Shown one piece after another: positions 10,433 through 17,965 of a DNA stretch of 64,000 nt. Every line of letters starts with the position of its first letter. The first letter of the stretch is position 1. This DNA comes from Planctomycetaceae bacterium (lineage in GTDB: Bacteria; Planctomycetota; Planctomycetia; Planctomycetales; Planctomycetaceae), in contig JAGQQG010000013.1 of assembly GCA_020426325.1 (NCBI GenBank), positions 19,134 to 83,133 of the forward strand. Reading direction: 5' to 3'. The notes under the pieces are model-generated. The model searched no databases. It was not told where the DNA came from and saw only the letters and a program-made list of their open reading frames with translations. The position numbers and the translations under genes are program-made.

Positions 10433-11884
10433 ATGAGTCCGTTGCCTCGGCTGACCAACTTCGGACGCAATCTGTCCTGGCAGCCGAAGTACTTTGCCCA
10501 GCCGTCGTCAGAGCAGGAAGTCCTCGATCTGCTCAATCAATATCGCGGCAGGCAGATTCGGGTGATCGGTCGGTTGCATGCCTGGAGCGAGGCAGCGAAA
10601 TGCGATGAGGTCTCGCTCGATCTGCGAAACATGTCCTCGATCGTGCTCCATCACGAGGGGGACGACCACTGGGTTGAAGTCGGTGCCGGTTGTCAGATCA
10701 AGGACCTAATCCGTGAACTCGACCGGCAAGGGTGGACGCTGCCATCGGTTGGACTGATCATGGATCAATGCATTGCCGGAGCCTGTGCGACGGGCACGCA
10801 TGGCTCGGGGCGACACAGCCTATCGCACTACGTGCAATCGGTCAGGCTGGCGACGTATGACGCGGAGACCGGTCAAGCCGTGATCCGCACGATTGACACA
10901 GGCAATGAGTTGCGGGCTGTTCGTTGCGCAATCGGATGTCTGGGGGTCATCACATCACTTCGCCTTCCCATTCGTCCTCAATACACGATCCGCGAGCGAA
11001 TTCGCTATCGCCAGATCCGCACGCTCGAAGCCGCGTTGGCCGCTGAAGAGGAGTTCCCGCTTCAGCAGTTCTACCTCTACCCGTGGCTCTGGGAGTACGC
11101 CGCTCAACACCGCGAGGAAGACCCGGACAACAAACGCAGCAGCGTCGCAAGGCTCTATCGCCTGTACTGGCTGTTGAGTCTGGATCTCTTTCTGCATCTG
11201 GAATTCCTGTTTCTCGTGCGCATCTGTCGAGGCTGGGGCATCCGCACGTTGTTTCGATCGATCCTGCCCAGAACGGTTATTGAGAACTGGGTCGTGTCCG
11301 ACACGGCGTACAAACAGCTCACCATGCAGCACTCGCTGTTCCGACATATCGAGATCGAGATCTTCGTCAAGCGGTCTCAACTGCCAGGCATGATGAAGTT
11401 CGTCGAACGGTTTCTCAGACTCGGCGGCGGGGAACGAGACGCACTCTCACCAGACTTACGAACCCAACTCGAACCGCTCGGCATCCTCGACGAACTGGAC
11501 TCCTTCTGTGGTCAGTATCAGCACCACTATCCCATCTGTATTCGCAAGATCCTGCCGGACGACACGCTGATCTCGATGTGCTCCAGCGACGATGAGGCAA
11601 TCTACGCCGTCAGTTTCATCAGCTACGCCCGAACGAACGACCGGGCCGGCTTCCTGACGATGGCCAACCTGTTGGCCCGCACGACAGCAGCACTGTTTAA
11701 CGCACGACCACACTGGGGCAAGGTCAGCCCGCTTCCACCTGCGATACTCAACGATCTCTATCCTCATCTTGATCAGTTTAAGCAGATTGCTGACAAATTC
11801 GATCCCAAGGGGGTGTTTCGGAATGATTGGATGCGGGCCGTGTTGTCAGCTGCTGATGCGTCCAGCACATTGGAGAAGTCGTGA
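10433..11884 (+). CDS. FAD-linked oxidoreductase, sugar-1,4-lactone oxidase (ALO) family
   Basis: The 483-residue protein has an N-terminal FAD-binding type 4 (PCMH) domain at about 20-190. IRVIGRLHAWSEA is the region where the family carries its flavin-linked His, and CATGTHGSG is the second FAD loop. The C-terminal ALO domain ends with HWGKVSPL and FDPKGVFRNDWM, both diagnostic of L-gulono/D-arabinono-lactone oxidase relatives. A hydrophobic stretch in the middle (YWLLSLDLFLHLEFLFLVRI) suggests membrane association. The start at 10433 is chosen by similarity. An upstream in-frame ATG at 10352 adds 27 unrelated residues. It overlaps the YhhN-like gene by 4 bp, so the two are probably co-translated. 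The true substrate is unknown. Confidence 0.87.
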   Translation: MSPLPRLTNFGRNLSWQPKYFAQPSSEQEVLDLLNQYRGRQIRVIGRLHAWSEAAKCDEVSLDLRNMSSIVLHHEGDDHWVEVGAGCQIKDLIRELDRQGWTLPSVGLIMDQCIAGACATGTHGSGRHSLSHYVQSVRLATYDAETGQAVIRTIDTGNELRAVRCAIGCLGVITSLRLPIRPQYTIRERIRYRQIRTLEAALAAEEEFPLQQFYLYPWLWEYAAQHREEDPDNKRSSVARLYRLYWLLSLDLFLHLEFLFLVRICRGWGIRTLFRSILPRTVIENWVVSDTAYKQLTMQHSLFRHIEIEIFVKRSQLPGMMKFVERFLRLGGGERDALSPDLRTQLEPLGILDELDSFCGQYQHHYPICIRKILPDDTLISMCSSDDEAIYAVSFISYARTNDRAGFLTMANLLARTTAALFNARPHWGKVSPLPPAILNDLYPHLDQFKQIADKFDPKGVFRNDWMRAVLSAADASSTLEKS

Positions 11885-12561
11885 GAATGGGCCAATCGCT
11901 CGCGTCATCACGACTATGGATCGTGGCTTTGGTCTTGCTGACGTATCTCGCAGTCGCAAGTGCTGTCCTGCTGCCTTATGCGGATGTGAAAGGGTGGACC
12001 TATCCGTTTCTGATGGCCGCCTCGACTGGCTTTCTGGCACTGGGGCTGCTCACGAAACCGTGGCAAACGACGAGTGACCGATGGATGTTCAGCGGACTCA
12101 TGTTCTGCTGGCTGGGTGACTTCTTCGGGCCGTCCAACTTCGCGCTCGGAGCGGGGCTGTTCCTGCTCGCTCACGTGTTGTTCGTAATCGCCTTCATCAT
12201 GAGCGGGTTGAACCGACGGAACACGCTGTGGGCAACACTGCTCACGCTCCCGAGTCTGGGCATCCTCGCATGGCTGTTGCCTCAAGTTGAAGAGTCAATG
12301 CGTGTGCTTGTGATTGCATACACATTGGTCATCACCGTGATGGTCATCACTGCAGCGGGTACCCGGCGCCTGGTGTTCGTCGGGGCGGTGATCTTTTACA
12401 TCTCTGACATCTTCGTTGCCCGCTGGCGGTTCGTGGACCACGATCCTATCAACGCGTTGATCTGTTACCCGCTGTACTACACCGCCTGCCTGATCCTCGC
12501 TTATTCGTTGTTCCAGTCCAACGCGACAGCGACCAGCGAAAAAAATCCGGAATTGGCGTGA
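11881..12561 (+). CDS. YhhN/TMEM86 family membrane protein (lysoplasmalogenase-like)
   Basis: The 226-residue protein has about eight hydrophobic segments over its whole length, which fits the YhhN family. Conserved-looking acidic residues lie in MFCWLGDFF and in VIFYISDIFVARWRF, the two Asp positions typical of the family active site. Members hydrolyse the vinyl-ether bond of lysoplasmalogens or related ether lipids. The start is GTG at 11881, overlapping the stop of the flavoprotein gene (GTGA), with an ATG two codons later as alternative. Coupling with a lactone-oxidase-type enzyme is uncommon and does not itself define a pathway. Confidence 0.85.
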   Translation: MRMGQSLASSRLWIVALVLLTYLAVASAVLLPYADVKGWTYPFLMAASTGFLALGLLTKPWQTTSDRWMFSGLMFCWLGDFFGPSNFALGAGLFLLAHVLFVIAFIMSGLNRRNTLWATLLTLPSLGILAWLLPQVEESMRVLVIAYTLVITVMVITAAGTRRLVFVGAVIFYISDIFVARWRFVDHDPINALICYPLYYTACLILAYSLFQSNATATSEKNPELA

Positions 12562-12644
12562 ACCATTCGAAGACAGGCTGCGTCTGAGCGTTTGCACTGG
12601 GACACGGCTTCAACAGGATGCCGCATCACACACAAGAGAATTCC

Positions 12645-12764
12645 ATGTCATACCAATCAACCAACCAGAGCACTGCCGGCAGAATCGCCAACGAATCTGC
12701 TGAGCAGATTCAATGCTTGCCCTGCCCCGGGAAATCGAATTCCACGGGTCCGGGGAGGTTGTGA
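12645..12764 (+). CDS. Possible 39-residue small protein upstream of the tRNA array
   Basis: An ATG at 12645 opens 39 codons ending in TGA at 12762-12764. The peptide begins MSYQSTNQSTAGRIANES and contains CLPCPGKS, a CxxC pair. AAGAG six bases upstream is a weak ribosome site. A strong terminator (12797-12824) lies 32 bases after the stop, as expected for a short transcript ending here. No homologue is recognised. The DNA also folds into short hairpins (for example 12693-12711), so a non-coding RNA is an equally possible reading. Confidence 0.35.
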   Translation: MSYQSTNQSTAGRIANESAEQIQCLPCPGKSNSTGPGRL

Positions 12765-12796
12765 CATCAGGGAACCATGCAAGACATGCTCCACAG

Positions 12797-12824
12797 CCCG
12801 ATGTCACCCGACATCGGGTTTTTT
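12797..12824 (+). terminator. Rho-independent terminator before the tRNA array
   Basis: This is a perfect 9-bp stem (12797-12805 with 12810-12818), loop ACCC, followed by six T (12819-12824). It ends whatever transcript covers 12645-12764. The tRNA-Glu gene begins only 19 bases further on. Confidence 0.92.
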
Positions 12825-12843
12825 CGTGGACAGAGATCAACAC

Positions 12844-12915
12844 GGCTCGTTCGTCTATCGGAAAGGACACGGCCCTTTCAAGGCCGAAAGAGGGGTTCGA
12901 ATCCCCTACGAGTCA
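12844..12915 (+). tRNA. tRNA-Glu (anticodon TTC)
   Basis: A full cloverleaf is seen. The acceptor GGCTCGT (12844-12850) pairs with ACGAGTC (12908-12914) with one G-U pair, and A is the discriminator. The anticodon stem CGGCC/GGCCG encloses CTTTCAA with TTC at 12877-12879. The T loop is TTCGAAT. CCA is not encoded. Confidence 0.93.
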
Positions 12916-13013
12916 CTGTGAGTTGAGAGTCCAGTGTCCAGAGTTGAGAGTGCCTGAATTGCGAGCCGACTTGCATCAAGGGCACTCTCAACCATCGACC
13001 CTCAACCCAACAC
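12916..13013. repeat. tRNA spacer 1 with inverted repeat
   Basis: The arms GTTGAGAGTGCC (12943-12954) and its exact complement (12981-12992) form a 12-bp stem. Weaker GTTGAG/CTCAAC words flank it. The 24 bases at 12933-12956 are identical to 13326-13349 in a later spacer. Confidence 0.75.
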
Positions 13014-13086
13014 AGCCTGGTCGTTCAACGGTCAAGGACGCCGCTCTGATAAGGCGGAAACGAAGGTTCGACTCCTTCCCGAGCTA
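13014..13086 (+). tRNA. tRNA-Ile (anticodon GAT), imperfect acceptor stem
   Basis: The anticodon loop CTGATAA (13046-13052) gives GAT. The stem CCGCT/GGCGG pairs with one G-U. The T arm GAAGG-TTCGACT-CCTTC is sound. The acceptor AGCCTGG (13014-13020) and CCGAGCT (13079-13085) contain a C-A mismatch at the fourth pair and a T-G at the fifth. The discriminator is A. The gene may be weakly functional or decaying. Confidence 0.75.
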
Positions 13087-13236
13087 CTGCGTGCGGCAAC
13101 TGCCGCATTGTGCCGTGGGAGAGCGAGAGAGCATCGGGAAGTCGCTCCGGCGAGTTCGATTAGAGGACAGAGAAAAGAGAGGGTGAAGTCAAATGGCAAC
13201 GTTGCATCGATTCAAACACACACCGCGACAGATTAC

Positions 13237-13308
13237 GGGGTCGTGGTGTAACGGCAGCACAGCAGGCTTTTAACCTGCACAGTGGGGGTTCGAATCCCTC
13301 CGGCCTCA
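13237..13308 (+). tRNA. tRNA-Lys (anticodon TTT)
   Basis: The acceptor GGGGTCG pairs with CGGCCTC (two G-U pairs) and the discriminator is A. The anticodon stem GCAGG/CCTGC encloses CTTTTAA with TTT. The T loop is TTCGAAT. CCA is not encoded. Confidence 0.92.
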
Positions 13309-13396
13309 CTTTGAGTTAAGAGATGAGTGTCCAGAGTTGAGAGTGCCTGCGATTGACAGTTCGCTCAACTCTCATCACTTGACTCTCAACTCGAAC
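13309..13396. repeat. tRNA spacer 3 with inverted repeat
   Basis: The 11-bp perfect arms GAGTTGAGAGT (13334-13344) and ACTCTCAACTC (13382-13392) enclose a 37-base loop that repeats the same words. The spacer shares 24 identical bases (13326-13349) with spacer 1. Confidence 0.75.
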
Positions 13397-13468
13397 GCAC
13401 TGGTGGTCCAGCGGCGACGACTCCGCTCTCGTAAAGCGGCAACGTGGGTTCGACTCCCACCCGGTGCC
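13397..13468 (+). tRNA. tRNA-Thr (anticodon CGT)
   Basis: The acceptor GCACTGG pairs with CCGGTGC and the anticodon stem CCGCT/AGCGG encloses CTCGTAA with CGT. The T arm is GTGGG-TTCGACT-CCCAC. By this fold the discriminator base is C (13468), which is unusual for tRNA-Thr. Confidence 0.88.
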
Positions 13469-13552
13469 TCCGAAATGGGGAATCGAGAATGGTAAATAGG
13501 GAATCCTGACAACTGTTCCCCATTCTCGATTCACAATTCTCCATTCAAAACC
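13469..13552. repeat. tRNA spacer 4 with inverted repeat
   Basis: The 13-bp perfect arms GAATCGAGAATGG (13480-13492) and its complement (13520-13532) are extended by further GGGAAT/ATTC words. The arm sequence differs from spacers 1 and 3 but the architecture is the same. Confidence 0.75.
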
Positions 13553-13623
13553 GTGCCCATGATGTAATGGCAGCCTATCGCCTTGCCATGGCGAAAGTGC
13601 GGGTTCAACTCCCGCTGGGTACC
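13553..13623 (+). tRNA. tRNA-Gly (anticodon GCC) with a G3:U70 pair
   Basis: The acceptor GTGCCCA (13553-13559) pairs with TGGGTAC (13616-13622). The third pair is G13555-T13620, i.e. G3:U70. The anticodon stem TCGCC/GGCGA encloses TTGCCAT with GCC at 13585-13587. The T arm is GCGGG-TTCAACT-CCCGC. The discriminator is C (13623), not the U expected for bacterial tRNA-Gly. The D stem has one mismatch. Confidence 0.85.
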
Positions 13624-13731
13624 TTGGTCAGTTGATGAGTTGACTGGATGATCAGATGAATAGCAGGACGTTGTGACATTACTTTGGCTCATCCTGATCA
13701 ACTACTCGTCTATTCATCCAATCCACCAATG
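13624..13731. repeat. tRNA spacer 5 with shuffled complementary words
   Basis: It contains GATGAATAG facing CTATTCATC, and GTTGATG and GATCAG words facing CTGATCAAC. The first 16 bases (13624-13639) recur exactly at 44445-44460. Confidence 0.6.
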
Positions 13732-13803
13732 TGCGGTGTGGCCCAATGGTAAGGCGCCTCCCTGTTAAGGAGACGATTGCAGGTTCGAATCCTGCCACCG
13801 CAG
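13732..13803 (+). tRNA. tRNA-Asn (anticodon GTT)
   Basis: The acceptor TGCGGTG pairs perfectly with CACCGCA and the discriminator is G, as expected for Asn. The anticodon loop CTGTTAA gives GTT. The anticodon stem has a C-A mismatch at its outer pair. The T arm is GCAGG-TTCGAAT-CCTGC. Confidence 0.9.
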
Positions 13804-13880
13804 CTTTTCGGTTGAGAGTTGAGTGTTCAGAGTTGAGAGCCGCGTCACGCGAAGTGTGACGTATCACTCTCAACCCTCAC
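13804..13880. repeat. tRNA spacer 6 with inverted repeat
   Basis: The 10-bp perfect arms GGTTGAGAGT (13810-13819) and ACTCTCAACC (13866-13875) are followed by a second TTGAGAG word and an inner GTCAC..GTGAC hairpin. It belongs to the same word family as spacers 1 and 3. Confidence 0.75.
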
Positions 13881-13966
13881 GGAAGTCATCCGGCCGGATG
13901 AGGGGCCTGTCTCGAAAACAGGTGGTGAGTCACACTCACATGTGGGTTCGAGTCCCACGGCTTCCG
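13881..13966 (+). tRNA. tRNA-Ser (anticodon CGA)
   Basis: This is an 86-base class II tRNA. The acceptor GGAAGTC pairs with GGCTTCC (one G-U) and the discriminator is G. The anticodon stem CCTGT/ACAGG encloses CTCGAAA with CGA. A long variable arm carries TGAGT/ACTCA. The T arm is GTGGG-TTCGAGT-CCCAC. Confidence 0.92.
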
Positions 13967-14189
13967 CTGAATCGGGTCTGGGGGTCTCGGCGTTCGGGTG
14001 TCGAAAGTAGTTCGCACTCCATCCCCGACACCCGAACGCCGAATCCCGATCGCCGATACTGCGGGGTAGTTTCTACTCATACAAATCCGCGGCTTTGAAC
14101 CGCGAGGTCTAGATTGGCTTTGACATTCAGGTTCAAAGGCAAAGGATCTTTCCATGAGCAGACCTCCGCTCCTCATAATGAGGAACTGA
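13967..14189. repeat. Post-array region with a 16-bp inverted repeat
   Basis: The arms at 13988-14003 (CGGCGTTCGGGTGTCG) and 14026-14041 are exactly complementary, with a 22-base loop. A G/C-rich outer pair (ATCGGG/CCCGAT) extends the structure. Beyond 14045 there is an anticodon-arm-like hairpin that I could not fold into a tRNA. No gene is seen before the end of the pyruvate carboxylase gene. Confidence 0.7.
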
Positions 14190-17100
14190 TCAGGACATTG
14201 TCATCAGCAGGTCGCCGGATTCGACTTGGGTGCCAGTGTGGATGTGGATGTCGGCGATCGTGCCGTCGCGTTCGGCGGCGATGATGGTCTGCATTTTCAT
14301 GGCTTCGAGCATGAGTAGTTTCTGTCCCTTGGCGACGGCGTCTCCTGCCTGGACAGCGATGTTGACGACCATGCCGGGCATGCTGGCAGCGATGTGTTTA
14401 GGGTCGTCTGGGTTGGCTTTGGGGCGACGCGGGGCATCCGGCTCCAGGGAGCGGTCGAGCACCGTCACTTCTCTTGGCTGACCGTTCAGTTCGAAGAACA
14501 CAGTGCGACGACCGTCTTCATGAGGTTCGCTGACCGTCTGCAATCGGATGATCAACGTTTTGCCGGGTTCAATATCAACTGCGATCTCCTCGCCCGATTC
14601 CAGTCCGTAGAGAAACGCCGGGGTTGGCAGGACGCTGACATCGCCGAACGTCTGCTGTTCGGTGGCGAACTCTTCGAAGACTTTCGGATACAGGAGGTGA
14701 GACACGACTTCCCGTTGCGATGGCTCGTATCCGAGTTTCTTCTCAAGCGTGGTTTTCGACTGCTGCAGATCCGCAGGAGGCAGGTTGGCCCCGGGACGTC
14801 CTTCCACGGGGGACTCTCCGCGGAGGATTCGCTTTTGGACGTCCTCTGGAAAGCCGCCAACGGTTTGTCCCATGCGTCCGCTCACGAGGTCGACGACCGA
14901 CTGCGGAAACGCCAACTCTCGCGTGGAGGAGATGACATCTTCAGCGGTCATCTCGTTGGAGATGAGGAACAGAGCGAGATCGCCGACAGCCTTCGATGTC
15001 GGAGTCACCTTGACGATGTCCCCCAACAGACGATTGACGTCGGCATAAACGCGACAGACTTCCCCCCAGCGGTCGGCCAGCCCGAGAGCCCGGGCCTGAT
15101 GGTAGAGGTTCGTGTACTGGCCACCCGGCATCTCGTGCTGGTAGAGGTCGCTCCCCGCGGGGAGGACAGGACTCTCGAAGGGTGTATAGAACTCGCGAAC
15201 TGCCCGCCAATACTCCGAGATCTCATCCAGGCTCTCCGCGTCGAGACCGGTCTCTCTGTCTGTGAACTTCATGGCTTCGACGAGTGTGTTGAGGTTGGGC
15301 TGTGAAGTTCCGCCGGAGAGCGGAGCGAGGGCCGCATCGACGATACTGACTCCTGCTTCGGCAGCCTTGATCAATGAAGCGGACTGAACTCCTCCTGTGT
15401 CATGCGTATGAAAGTGGACGGGGATGCCGATCTCCTGCCTCAGGGTCTTGATCAGTAACTGCGCTGCATACGGTTTGCACAGTCCCGCCATATCCTTGAT
15501 GGCGAGAATGTGCGCTCCCATCCTCTCCAGTTCCTTCGCCATGTCGACATAGTATTGCAGGTTATACTTCGATCGTTTGGGATCGAGAATGTCGCCCGTG
15601 TAACAGATGGCAGCCTCGCAGATGGCTCCGGTCTCGATGACAGCCTCCATCGCCACCTGCATGTTCTCAACCCAGTTCAAGGCGTCGAACACACGGAACA
15701 CGTCGATGCCGGCCGAAGCTGCCTCCTTGACGAACTCCTGCACGACGTTGTCGGGATAGTTGGTATAGCCGACGGCATTCGACGCTCGTAGCAACATTTG
15801 AAAGAGGATATTCGGGACGCGTTCACGCATCTCAGTGAGGCGTTGCCAGGGGCACTCCTTGAGAAAACGCATGGAGGTGTCGAAGGTCGCGCCTCCCCAC
15901 ATCTCCAGGGAGAACAACTGCGGACATCGGCGTGCATAGACATCTGCAATGTGCAGCATGTCGTAAGTTCTCAGCCTTGTGGCCAGCAGCGATTGATGTG
16001 CGTCGCGGAATGTCGTATCGGTCACGAGCAATGGCTGCTGTTCAAGCAGCCACTCCGAGAGGCCTTCCGCCCCCAACGCTTGCAGCCGTTGACGCATGCC
16101 GTCCGGAATCGCTTTGGCATCATTGATCTGCGGAGTTGGCGCCGGGTTGCGTCGCAGGGCTCGCGGGTGATCTTGAACTAAGGAGTTTCCATTGACGATC
16201 GTCTCAGCCAGATAGGTGAGGAGCTTGGTTGCCCGGTCTCGGCGGTGCGGGAAGTCGAACAACTCCGGCGTCTCGTCGATGAAGTTCGTCGTGCAATTCC
16301 CTTCCATCAGTGTGGGATGCATGACGAGCTTGATCAGGAACGGGATGTTCGTCTTGACTCCACGAATCCGGAACTCCTGCAGGCAGCGTTCGATGCGGCG
16401 CGCAGCATCAGGGAATCGTCTTGCCCAGGCTGTGACCTTCACAAGCAGTGAGTCGTAGAACGGATGCACCACAGCGCCAGAAAACGCAGAACCCGCATCG
16501 AGCCGGATCCCCATCCCGCTGGCAGAGCGGTAATGCGTGATGCGTCCGTAGTCCGGCATGAAATGATTCGATGCGTCCTCGGTCGTCACCCGGCACTGAA
16601 TGGCGAATCCGTGGGTCGAGATTGCGGCCTGGGACGGCAACCCGATCGCTGGATCGTCGAGGGGCGCTCCCTGCGCCACGAGGATTTGGGATTTGACGAT
16701 GTCGACCCCTGTGACCTGTTCGGTCACCGTGTGCTCGACCTGAATTCGCGGGTTGACTTCGATGAAGAAGTAGTCATTCGTGTCAGCATCAACGAGGAAC
16801 TCAACCGTACCGGCGTTTTCGTAGCTGACTTCACGGCCAATCGAGACGGCCGCATTGCAGAGCGCATCGCGGACGTCCGCACGGAGGTTGGGAGCGGGAG
16901 CGATTTCGACGACCTTCTGATGCCGTCGCTGGACGGAGCAGTCGCGTTCGAAAAGATGGACCAGATGACCGTGTTTATCACCGAGCAGTTGCACTTCGAT
17001 GTGACGCGCCCGTTCGATGAATCGTTCAACGAAGATGTCCGGACTTCCGAAGGCCGTGAGGGACTCACGGCGTGCCTGTTCGTAGGCCTGCTCGAACGCG

Positions 17101-17633
17101 GCAGCATCTCGAACGACGCGCATCCCCCGTCCACCGCCCCCATGAGCTGCCTTGAGGATCACCGGGAAGCCAACCTGCTCAGCTAACTTTAATCCCTGCT
17201 CTGCATCGACAATGGCACCTCCGCTTCCGCCAAGGACGGGAACGCCCGCCTTCTCTGCCGTCTTGCGTGCAGAAATCTTGTCGCCTAACTGCTGCAATGT
17301 CTCGACTTGCGGACCGACGAAGATGATGCCTGCATCAGCGCACGCCTGGGCAAACCGCGGATTTTCTGAGAGGAATCCATATCCGGGATGGATCGCATCG
17401 ATGTCTTGTGATTTCGCCAGTTTGATGATGGCGTCAATGTCCAAGTACGCTTGGATTGGTTCGCCACGCTTGCCGATCTCATAGGCCTCGTCGGCCTTGA
17501 AGCGATGCAGAGCATAGCGGTCTTCGTGCGAATAGATCGCAACGGTGCGAATGCCCAACTCATGAGCACTCCGAAAAATGCGAATGGCGATCTCACTGCG
17601 ATTTGCAGCCAGAAGTCGTTTGATGTCAGTCAT
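14190..17633 (-). CDS. pyc: Pyruvate carboxylase
   Basis: The 1147-residue single-chain biotin enzyme carboxylates pyruvate to oxaloacetate using ATP and bicarbonate, an anaplerotic step. Domains in order are: biotin carboxylase at about 1-455 (GGGGRGMRVV ATP loop, FIEVNPRIQVEHTVTE), carboxyltransferase at about 530-810 (TDTTFRDAHQSLLATR and the metal site HFHTHDTGG), allosteric/PYC_OADA region at about 810-1060, and biotinyl domain at about 1080-1147 with the biotinylation motif LEAMKMQ. The length is typical. It is transcribed alone, opposite to the neighbouring regulator gene at 17966, which may control it. It meets the tRNA array at its 3' end. Confidence 0.97.
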   Translation of the reverse strand: MTDIKRLLAANRSEIAIRIFRSAHELGIRTVAIYSHEDRYALHRFKADEAYEIGKRGEPIQAYLDIDAIIKLAKSQDIDAIHPGYGFLSENPRFAQACADAGIIFVGPQVETLQQLGDKISARKTAEKAGVPVLGGSGGAIVDAEQGLKLAEQVGFPVILKAAHGGGGRGMRVVRDAAAFEQAYEQARRESLTAFGSPDIFVERFIERARHIEVQLLGDKHGHLVHLFERDCSVQRRHQKVVEIAPAPNLRADVRDALCNAAVSIGREVSYENAGTVEFLVDADTNDYFFIEVNPRIQVEHTVTEQVTGVDIVKSQILVAQGAPLDDPAIGLPSQAAISTHGFAIQCRVTTEDASNHFMPDYGRITHYRSASGMGIRLDAGSAFSGAVVHPFYDSLLVKVTAWARRFPDAARRIERCLQEFRIRGVKTNIPFLIKLVMHPTLMEGNCTTNFIDETPELFDFPHRRDRATKLLTYLAETIVNGNSLVQDHPRALRRNPAPTPQINDAKAIPDGMRQRLQALGAEGLSEWLLEQQPLLVTDTTFRDAHQSLLATRLRTYDMLHIADVYARRCPQLFSLEMWGGATFDTSMRFLKECPWQRLTEMRERVPNILFQMLLRASNAVGYTNYPDNVVQEFVKEAASAGIDVFRVFDALNWVENMQVAMEAVIETGAICEAAICYTGDILDPKRSKYNLQYYVDMAKELERMGAHILAIKDMAGLCKPYAAQLLIKTLRQEIGIPVHFHTHDTGGVQSASLIKAAEAGVSIVDAALAPLSGGTSQPNLNTLVEAMKFTDRETGLDAESLDEISEYWRAVREFYTPFESPVLPAGSDLYQHEMPGGQYTNLYHQARALGLADRWGEVCRVYADVNRLLGDIVKVTPTSKAVGDLALFLISNEMTAEDVISSTRELAFPQSVVDLVSGRMGQTVGGFPEDVQKRILRGESPVEGRPGANLPPADLQQSKTTLEKKLGYEPSQREVVSHLLYPKVFEEFATEQQTFGDVSVLPTPAFLYGLESGEEIAVDIEPGKTLIIRLQTVSEPHEDGRRTVFFELNGQPREVTVLDRSLEPDAPRRPKANPDDPKHIAASMPGMVVNIAVQAGDAVAKGQKLLMLEAMKMQTIIAAERDGTIADIHIHTGTQVESGDLLMTMS

Positions 17634-17965
17634 CGTCGTTGTTCTTCTCTAGGAGCCTGCACGCTGAAAAGCGTCGCGCCACGTCCAATTTCGTTCACTC
17701 ACCGAAGATGCAAATCATACATGAAATGAAGATTCGCTCGTATTCATTTGAATCCCTTGTGCCGCTATAACCCGCTGGCTCTCAATGTTGAGGTGATTAT
17801 CGGAATTCCTGTTGATCAAGAGTTGCGACGCCGATAACATGAAATATAATACGCGACACATACTTCGTCAAATGTGTGTCGCGTAAATAGCTTCGCACGT
17901 TACGATTCGGCCGGCGATCTGTTTCGCTCATGCCTGCGGCGAAGAGCCCTGACTTGGGGAGCTTT
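17634..17965. other. Divergent intergenic region between pyc and a winged-helix gene
   Basis: No gene is seen. The right part holds a promoter and inverted repeat, listed separately. The left part must carry the pyc promoter, which I could not define. Confidence 0.5.
17823..17885 (+). promoter_or_regulatory. Promoter with overlapping operator-like inverted repeat
   Basis: TTGCGA (17823-17828) is followed after 16 bases by a perfect TATAAT (17845-17850). An 11-bp perfect inverted repeat, TACGCGACACA (17850-17860) with TGTGTCGCGTA (17875-17885), covers the expected transcription start. This is the layout of a repressor site or a 5' leader hairpin for the regulator gene at 17966. Confidence 0.65.

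Noticed and set aside
12693..12805. Small SRP RNA (4.5S-like)
   Set aside because: The conserved apical loop and symmetric bulge of SRP RNA are not present, although the region folds and ends in a terminator.
12933..13880. CRISPR-like repeat array
   Set aside because: The repeated words are separated by tRNA genes, are only partly conserved and have no regular spacers or cas genes.
14058..14140. Possible eighth tRNA (anticodon-arm-like hairpin with loop CTTTGAA, TTG for Gln)
   Set aside because: The stem CGCGG/CCGCG is good, but no acceptor stem or T arm could be drawn around it, so it is at best a remnant.
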